Assembly (NCBI GenBank): GCA_012511005.1
Contig: JAAZGX010000246.1
Location: forward strand, 1 to 12,959
Source of the DNA: Clostridiales bacterium
GTDB taxonomy: Bacteria; Bacillota; Clostridia; Oscillospirales; Acutalibacteraceae
Length of the DNA: 12,959 nucleotides
Direction: 5' to 3'
This document shows, in pieces, positions 9,801-12,959 of this stretch (within the stretch, counting starts at the first letter, position 1; each line of letters starts with the position of its first letter). Position numbers and translations under genes: made by a program. The notes under the pieces were generated by a model. It was not told the DNA's origin and made no database searches. It worked only from the letters and a program-made list of their open reading frames with translations.

Positions 9801-11095
9801 TCAAGGGCGCAAATATACTTAAATGACTTTATATCGCCTATATCTCCTTTAAGACACAGAAAATCGGTGCTGACACCCTTAACAGCCTTTATAATTTCTT
9901 CAATCGCTCCCCTTTTACGCTCGTTTCCCGTGTATTCGTTTTGCGTTTTGGAATATCTTCTTTTTCTTACAGCTAATATAAATCCACCGCCATATTTATT
10001 GTTTAATGCTTCGATTACCCTAAGTGTTGCTGAAATGTCCGCTTCATCTTCAGGTCTTGTCGGCATATCAGAGCTTCTAAGGTCGCAAAGGGCGCATATC
10101 TTAACATTTTGTACACCGTTAGTCTTTTTTAGCTGTTCAAGGCTTTTTCTTATACTTGTCGCTTTATGAGCCGACGGCAAAAGCATTGAAACGGCAATTA
10201 ATGTTTTATTTTTAGGCGTTACGGAGGGTCTGTCCTCCATTCGCGGTAAATATGATACGGGGATTTTGAGCTGCGAGAAATAGTCTGTAAAACATTTAAT
10301 GATTTCCCAAGAAGGTAAATACGCTAAAACAGCAAATGCTATATTCTTTAGATATATACCAAGTATTAAAGAGGCTATAAGCGGCAGGAGAGCTTCAAGT
10401 GTGAGGAAGACTTTTCCTCGCATGCTTCTGTTTTTACTAAGCGTTAAAAACTCTCCGACATGGCAGCCCTTTTCATCTGCCTGCTCTACTACCTTTTTAG
10501 CTAATTCGTTTTCGCCAATTCCCATCTTTTTGGACTGCCTATAAACAGCCTCTCTGTACAGACGCCTTGTCTTTTCCTCCATTTTAGGATATATGCCGCA
10601 CTTTTCAGAAGAAAGGGTTTTCTCTACGCAACTGCAAATTTCAATTATTTCTCCGAAATCAATATCCTCAAGCTTTGTAAATGATTTTATGGCGTTGCTT
10701 AAAAGAACGGCGTCTTTCTTTTTGCAAGCTATTTCACAATAGGTAATAAGCGCCGCCCGCACCGCCGTTTTAAGAAAAAACAGCTCGCTTGCATATAACA
10801 AAGGCTCGTCTAACTCATTTATAAAGAACTCTTTATCCGGTATTACTCCGTCTTTTAATATATCAAATATCGTGTTATAGCAACGAGGAAGTCCGTTTTT
10901 ATCGCTTGGCAAATGCAAAGAGTTCTTTGTGCTTTTTACGGCTGCACGACAATTCCTTTCAAGCAAATAATAATTATCACAAAGCCAAAGTGAGAAATCA
11001 CTGTCACATTTTTGAATTTCAGCTTTATATGATTTGCGTATTTCATGCAATTCGTTTTCAAGTTTTTGTATTAGGCGTTTATTTGCAGAATTCAC
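3824..11095 (-). CDS. cgs: Cyclic beta-1,2-glucan synthase-like protein (GT84 + GH189-type cyclisation domain + GH94)
   Basis: This 2423-residue membrane enzyme probably makes beta-1,2-glucan from UDP-glucose and cyclises it. Residues 1-225 are a soluble N-terminal region, followed by two membrane segments (about 229-266). A GT84-type glycosyltransferase spans about 295-600: DSDT (432-435, DxD), HDILEGE (545-551) and RQHRWIRGDWQ (577-587, resembling QxxRW). More membrane segments lie at about 622-660, 688-718 and 745-780. The cyclisation (glycoamylase-like, GH189-type) domain spans about 800-1180, with RTSPTNIG (838-845), NWYDTQTLRPLYPRY (888-902), YYDLFMSEAR (974-983), GTMFEYFMP (1021-1029) and FMAHHIGMSL (1157-1166). 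The GH94 part (about 1230-2423) has GYRDQLQD (1970-1977), HWWHPLGREGFRG (2008-2020), GGDWNDG (2112-2118, with the expected catalytic Asp) and TEPYALCGD (2314-2322). In known enzymes GH94 trims the chain by phosphorolysis. The protein is shorter than the roughly 2,800-residue Agrobacterium and Brucella enzymes, but no module seems lost. It starts with GTG at 11095, with AAAGGA upstream. Linear rather than cyclic product cannot be excluded. Confidence 0.92.
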   Translation of the reverse strand: MNSANKRLIQKLENELHEIRKSYKAEIQKCDSDFSLWLCDNYYLLERNCRAAVKSTKNSLHLPSDKNGLPRCYNTIFDILKDGVIPDKEFFINELDEPLLYASELFFLKTAVRAALITYCEIACKKKDAVLLSNAIKSFTKLEDIDFGEIIEICSCVEKTLSSEKCGIYPKMEEKTRRLYREAVYRQSKKMGIGENELAKKVVEQADEKGCHVGEFLTLSKNRSMRGKVFLTLEALLPLIASLILGIYLKNIAFAVLAYLPSWEIIKCFTDYFSQLKIPVSYLPRMEDRPSVTPKNKTLIAVSMLLPSAHKATSIRKSLEQLKKTNGVQNVKICALCDLRSSDMPTRPEDEADISATLRVIEALNNKYGGGFILAVRKRRYSKTQNEYTGNERKRGAIEEIIKAVKGVSTDFLCLKGDIGDIKSFKYICALDSDTRLPMDAVSQLTAIAAHPLNKAKVNEKTKTVESGYGIFAPYIGTSLLYSEPTLFSKTVGGVSGMSVYDLSAAERYQDLFSRGTFCGKGLIDIDAAFILLDGAFKKQHILSHDILEGELLRTAYVSDVEFTDAAVSNPKAYFDRQHRWIRGDWQNIIYLKNNVKGSKDGRYINYDYLSKFKLFDNLRRSITPVFSALLLILSPLFNKEAAWFMVAIAVLSVVMRGIFGALRAVFKNGSPMFSRRFYSDTFPVAKADLALSSLWLLLLIQNAYTCFTAIITALVRLISKKNLLQWTVASESEKSSKKASYLKVFLPSLTAGTLMAVTGNPLVMAFGVFYIISPFISKSLGKEKSFEKETISSRSREMLISHAAAMWKYFSMLCGPSDNYLPPDNLQEAPVFRTAHRTSPTNIGLMLVSCLAARDLGFIDTAELAKKVDNTLTTVEKLDKYKGNLLNWYDTQTLRPLYPRYASTVDCGNFLCCLVTLRQGLLSYVPQYPPLKDLVSRITTLISNTDIGTFFNEKRKLFAIGVDIETGLRSESYYDLFMSEARMTAYYAISARLVTKKLWGNLSRMLSSDGNYTGPLSWTGTMFEYFMPYLFIPSYRGTLGYEALRYCSRCQRRAVKKRDIPFGMSESCFYAFDNKLDYQYKAHGAEKLALKKGMSADTVISPYSTFLLLPFQPETAIKNLKKLEKYDTVGRFGFFEALDFTPERTEGQDCSVVKTFMAHHIGMSLLSILNLLRDNILQKRFMQDEEMSAGEFLLHEKIQPGAAVFKDVYKKEIPQRSLRVTNGVYNADNITPLMPAVRAYSNSQWSLFISDCGSGFSMYNGLCVNKKSSDLLRRPDGVIANFTTEKTNIPFVRCADYQSKAAFSAEFSGNNIKFISKLGFIECNQSVSVFSRTSGEQRIFTIKNNSRNTVNGTLKIFFEPSLSREADEKAHPAFSKIFIESYYDKDNQIAVFCRKNRVNGESVWLSAGFITPIEYETFFNREKVLDRPNGVFSLADINKKMQKDEGNSVDKCCYFEIPVKADAKQQFSATMFIIGGSNRTEVTELALKARRLKAERGDKFASCLFSQSSLSGIISNSVLPFIFYGKENSRERLNAVMKSSYRVDELWKTGISGDNPIIYAKVTKDDDVSKLKPYIHLCEKLRKYSILVDVAIAYDEGSEYGSPMQEKLRLLLIECKVRNEAGGLLHLLPLATLSEETDVMLKASSCYVVSLSAQQLKLPSRMYKPAKIHAVTPKSNDNDDFDEKGNYKINSNPQLPWCHTLCNISFGTLLSDKALGYTYAINSSENRLTPWFNDTRTDNRGEILFAKYNGKIFDLAKNASVTFGKDFASYEGYIGELSYIMKVMVREKGMRKTITVRLKNQSKSEISICLLYYCEPVSSYTGNNKPVINGDCLIVSNSLTNKYSGFTALSIEGGADIYTTNKTDVLTGNFSNSLSISEGVCAAVGKTISIKPEEESDAVFVFAFGKTVDSAVKISNHIQDKKAFEDNKIIINTPDSSLNAFFNSLLKHQIIASRLYSRTGFYQSGGAFGYRDQLQDVCALILTDPLFCKRQIIRCCAVQFTEGDVLHWWHPLGREGFRGVRTTCSDDYLWLPYAVNEYVTKTGDYDFLNLRIPFIVGESLALGESDRYSLYSFGNEKATVYEHCKRSIFRCLDDNDVINPKGERGLLLIRGGDWNDGFNSIGNSKKGESVWLSQFALMIMRSFSALAERMSDFEFKESLLLNSHRLSEAINNHGYNGKWYLRAFLKDGTPLGDEGLESCEIDSISQSFAVFSDLADKERRNSALINAVTRLVDYENKIVKLFNPAFGKYESDIGYTSAYSRGVRENGGQYSHAAVWLSLALLKEGFFNEGYDILRIINPYDKYKTGLGDIYKTEPYALCGDVYGDTAPGRGGWSLYTGAAAWYYRTVYEELFGIKQTAKKLIIKPSFPDYWNDCSLVLYIDGSEINIKYKRAEEYTLKVDDVPAAFVLLDGNNHDVFLVFNK

Positions 11096-11100
11096 ACTTA

Positions 11101-11160
11101 ATATTTCCTTTCGGATTTTTGTATAGTGTTACCGAAAGTAAGAAAAATAATCGGAAATAT
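11101..11160. promoter_or_regulatory. Nested inverted repeats over the cgs leader, with a weak -10 between the arms
   Basis: The outer arms ATATTTCC (11101-11108) and GGAAATAT (11153-11160) enclose a perfect 7-bp inverted repeat, CTTTCGG (11108-11114) and CCGAAAG (11132-11138). On the cgs strand the downstream CCGAAAG overlaps the Shine-Dalgarno AAAGGA. A possible -10 hexamer, TATACA (complement at 11120-11125), lies between the arms, but no good -35 is seen at the right spacing. Depending on where transcription starts, this could be an operator flanking the promoter or an RNA stem that hides the ribosome binding site. Confidence 0.4.
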
Positions 11161-11304
11161 ATTCAAATCTATTTTGAAAACACACTTAACAAGTCATATC
11201 AAAACTGTAATATCCAGCTTTTAACTATATTGTATTTCTCTTTTAATTGCTATTATATAAGCTTTATCCATAATAGATATCAGATATTTATTATTAAACT
11301 TATA

Positions 11305-11333
11305 TTGACGTTTGTATTATTTTGGTATATTAT
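11305..11333 (+). promoter_or_regulatory. Probable sigma-A promoter of the forward operon
   Basis: TTGACG (11305-11310), a 17-bp spacer and TATTAT (11328-11333) match the housekeeping consensus in 5 of 6 positions each. The start point would be near 11340, giving a leader of about 55 nt before the ATG at 11396. The leader contains a 5-bp dyad (11357-11367) and the SD GTGAGG (11385-11390). Confidence 0.6.
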
Positions 11334-11395
11334 ATCTTTAATGTTATTGTTTGTTTGCAATTATTGCTATTTATGATACATAATGTGAGGTTATT

Positions 11396-11998
11396 ATGAA
11401 AAAAAGAATAATTATTATCTCCGTTATAACTTGTTTAATTTTAGGGGCTTTCTTTTACGGTGTAACTTCCAGAATCTTAACCGAACGGCTATCTAATGCA
11501 GAAAAATATACCGCTGTGATAAAAATCTTTGAAGCAGAATTTTTGCTTACTAAGAATTATAATACTCTGTGCTATTTATGTGACACTCTTACCTTTGCCG
11601 CACAAAAATCCGAGGGCAGTGACAAAATTAATAATAAGCATCTTAAATATCTTGAAATTCTTCTTGACGAGAGTAAATACGGTACCGAGGAGAATTTTGT
11701 TTCATGCTATAACTTTGAATACCCTGCTTTTCTAAATCTTATTTTAATTTCTGGAAACAGCGAGAAATTCAAAACTGCGTTTGAAGCGTTTATTGATAAC
11801 GATATTACCGATTCATTATCATTTTTTACTCTTTCGGGACTCCTTCGTGACTTTTCAAAAACGGCGAACGACAAAAACCGGCAGTGGGCAAAAGAGACAG
11901 CCAAAAAAATAATTGACGGCGGCTATATAATCACAAATTCACTTGAAAAATATATGGAAACCGCTGCTCAGTATCAAGAAATTATTGATATTTATTGA
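11396..11998 (+). CDS. Membrane-anchored hypothetical protein, helical ectodomain
   Basis: I do not recognise this 200-residue protein. It begins MKKRIIIISV and has one hydrophobic segment (about residues 4-22), so it is probably a signal anchor with the rest outside the membrane. The cysteine at 13 has no proper lipobox context (VITC), so a lipoprotein is unlikely. The remainder looks largely alpha-helical, with alternating aromatic and Leu/Ala positions reminiscent of TPR-like or SEL1-like repeats, although no repeat can be defined with certainty. A CxxC pair (C59, C62) and C104 are present. The start is supported by GTGAGG 5 nt upstream and by the promoter at 11305-11333. The permease gene follows 22 bp later on the same strand, so the two are probably co-transcribed and this protein may be an accessory subunit of that transporter. 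That role is inferred from position only. Confidence 0.8.
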   Translation: MKKRIIIISVITCLILGAFFYGVTSRILTERLSNAEKYTAVIKIFEAEFLLTKNYNTLCYLCDTLTFAAQKSEGSDKINNKHLKYLEILLDESKYGTEENFVSCYNFEYPAFLNLILISGNSEKFKTAFEAFIDNDITDSLSFFTLSGLLRDFSKTANDKNRQWAKETAKKIIDGGYIITNSLEKYMETAAQYQEIIDIY

Positions 11999-12020
11999 TT
12001 TTATATTTAAAGGAATTGTT

Positions 12021-12959
12021 ATGAAACATTTTATATTCACGCTTCAATCCGTGGTAAAAATTGTTTTCGAACGAAAAGTAAATACAGCGCTTATTGCGGT
12101 CGTTATGACCGTTTCCATAATATGCTCGCTATTTCTGGTTTCCTATGGCTATCAGGTTGCAAAGGATAGCCAAGAAAATAATATTCAGGCTCGTATCTGG
12201 TATTTTTATACCGAAACGGCGAATATTGAACAAACCCTTTCACTACGCAAAAAATTAAACGACAACAATTGTCTTTACTCGCTTATAGTTGCCGGAAAAT
12301 CACAAACACTCCAATATATTGGCGGAAAAGAAACACCGCTTGAAATTAATGTCGCCTGTGAACTGCACAGCGAAAAACTGCTTACCACAGCTACCCTTGG
12401 AACTATCCGTTTCTCCTTTGGAAATGAAGCCGTCATTACAAAAGACGGCTTTATTCGTGATTATCTCACCATAGGCACGAGCGTCTTCAATGTCATTGCT
12501 TACGGTTTCCACAGTATTACACCGTTTATAGACACGATGTTTCCAATATACGCTTTTATCTCTAAAGAGGCATACGAGAATTTATCCCTTAATACAGAAA
12601 CAGTTATCATCACCTTAAAACAGGCTTTAAATGAAGATGAACATGAAGACTTTCTATCCTTTATCGACGGATACATACACTTTACCGATGTTATAGCACC
12701 TTTCGTCCCCCAGAAAAAAAGCATAGAAGCAACGCAGCTTTTTACCGCATTTCTATTACTGTGTCTTTCGTTTATAAATGTTTACTCTATTTTTCTTTAC
12801 CTGTCCCAAAAGAGAAAAAAAGAATACGAGGTGTATCATGTCTGCGGAGCTTCAAGGTATTATGTGTTTTTTGACATTCTGACCTTTGTAGTCCTGCTTA
12901 CAGGTGTCTTTTTCATTTTGTCCTGTTTGCTCTACAGCCTGTTTTCACCGCTTTTAAAA
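12021..12959 (+). CDS. FtsX/MacB-like ABC transporter permease, C-terminus cut by window edge
   Basis: The reading frame is open for 313 codons from the ATG at 12021 to the end of the window without a stop. The start has a good SD (AAAGGA at 12009-12014) 6 nt upstream. The layout is that of an FtsX/MacB-type permease: a cytoplasmic N-terminus, a first membrane segment (about residues 21-44), a large extracytoplasmic domain (about 45-235), a second membrane segment (about 238-262), a basic cytoplasmic loop KRKKEYEVYHVCGASRYYVF (264-283), and a third segment (about 284-306). The loop resembles the coupling-helix region of this superfamily, often written as RxxE followed by GAS/GAT. At least one more membrane segment should follow beyond the edge. 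Such proteins partner with an ABC ATPase, and none is visible here. Family members transmit mechanical force to extracytoplasmic partners or move lipoproteins, peptides and antibiotics. The substrate here is unknown, and the superfamily call rests on topology and the loop motif. Confidence 0.75.
   Translation, partial: MKHFIFTLQSVVKIVFERKVNTALIAVVMTVSIICSLFLVSYGYQVAKDSQENNIQARIWYFYTETANIEQTLSLRKKLNDNNCLYSLIVAGKSQTLQYIGGKETPLEINVACELHSEKLLTTATLGTIRFSFGNEAVITKDGFIRDYLTIGTSVFNVIAYGFHSITPFIDTMFPIYAFISKEAYENLSLNTETVIITLKQALNEDEHEDFLSFIDGYIHFTDVIAPFVPQKKSIEATQLFTAFLLLCLSFINVYSIFLYLSQKRKKEYEVYHVCGASRYYVFFDILTFVVLLTGVFFILSCLLYSLFSPLLK

Larger units (their letters stand above)
11096..11395. other. 300-bp AT-rich divergent intergenic region
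   Basis: This stretch separates the divergent starts of cgs (minus) and the forward operon (plus). It holds a good forward promoter (11305-11333), a nested dyad next to the cgs start (11101-11160) and a small dyad, GCAAT-T-ATTGC (11357-11367), in the forward leader. The -10 region at 11328-11334 reads as a usable hexamer on both strands, but no well-spaced -35 was found for the minus strand. I see no RNA gene, riboswitch or convincing small gene. Confidence 0.7.

Noticed and set aside
9792..10169. Forward open frame of 125 codons opposite the GT84 region
   Set aside because: It lies entirely antisense to conserved glycosyltransferase sequence, including the DxD region, and its composition (Ser/Leu-rich) is typical of a shadow frame.
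11305..11360. Minus-strand promoter TTGCAA...TATAAT for cgs in the middle of the intergenic region
   Set aside because: The spacer between the two boxes is 20 bp, too long for a normal sigma-A promoter, and the TATAAT is largely the palindromic reverse of the forward -10.
10906..11376. Forward open frame of 156 codons running from inside cgs into the intergenic region
   Set aside because: It is antisense to the well-supported cgs N-terminus, has no convincing ribosome binding site, and its C-terminal half is merely AT-rich DNA translated as Ile/Tyr/Phe/Leu.
12300..12724. Two minus-strand open frames opposite the permease gene
   Set aside because: The forward frame continues unbroken for 313 codons with a good SD, membrane segments and an FtsX-like loop. 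The reverse frames are short shadows without initiation signals.

Overview
The window looks like chromosomal DNA of a low-GC Gram-positive bacterium, most likely a Clostridia-type Firmicute. The evidence is AT-rich intergenic DNA, strong GGAGG-type ribosome binding sites, a Firmicute-type Lgt, and a paired M16 peptidase-like module of the YmfF/YmfH type. This placement is inferred from protein character and base composition; there is no rRNA or other marker to confirm it.

Layout. Positions 1-57 (minus) hold only the first 19 codons of a gene with a signal-peptide-like start. Its control region (about 60-230) carries an exact consensus sigma-A promoter and nearby dyads. Positions 270-3759 (minus) form a tight three-gene operon, ymfF-ymfH-lgt: two M16-family proteins (one with the zinc motif, one without) followed by prolipoprotein diacylglyceryl transferase. 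Positions 3824-11095 (minus) hold one giant gene of 2423 codons, a cyclic beta-1,2-glucan synthase-like protein. It has a membrane-embedded GT84-type glycosyltransferase, a glycoamylase-like (GH189-type) cyclisation domain and a C-terminal GH94 phosphorylase-type domain, and it appears intact. After a 300-bp AT-rich divergent intergenic region, a forward operon begins: a 200-residue membrane-anchored protein of unknown function (11396-11998), then an FtsX/MacB-like permease cut by the window edge (12021 onward).

How they may work together. The glucan synthase should polymerise glucose from UDP-glucose at the cytoplasmic membrane, trim the chain by phosphorolysis and cyclise it. Lgt acts on lipoproteins at the same membrane. 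In Bacillus subtilis the YmfF/YmfH pair is linked genetically to modification of elongation factor P. The forward operon is probably an ABC-type membrane system whose ATPase would lie outside the window. Any link between it and the glucan synthase rests only on their divergent arrangement.

I see no mobile elements, CRISPR, tRNA, rRNA or phage genes. Most of the window is ordinary. The items most worth a second look are the glucan synthase in a Gram-positive setting, the dyads that overlap the starts of cgs and ymfF, the exact-consensus promoter at the left edge, and the uncharacterised forward operon.
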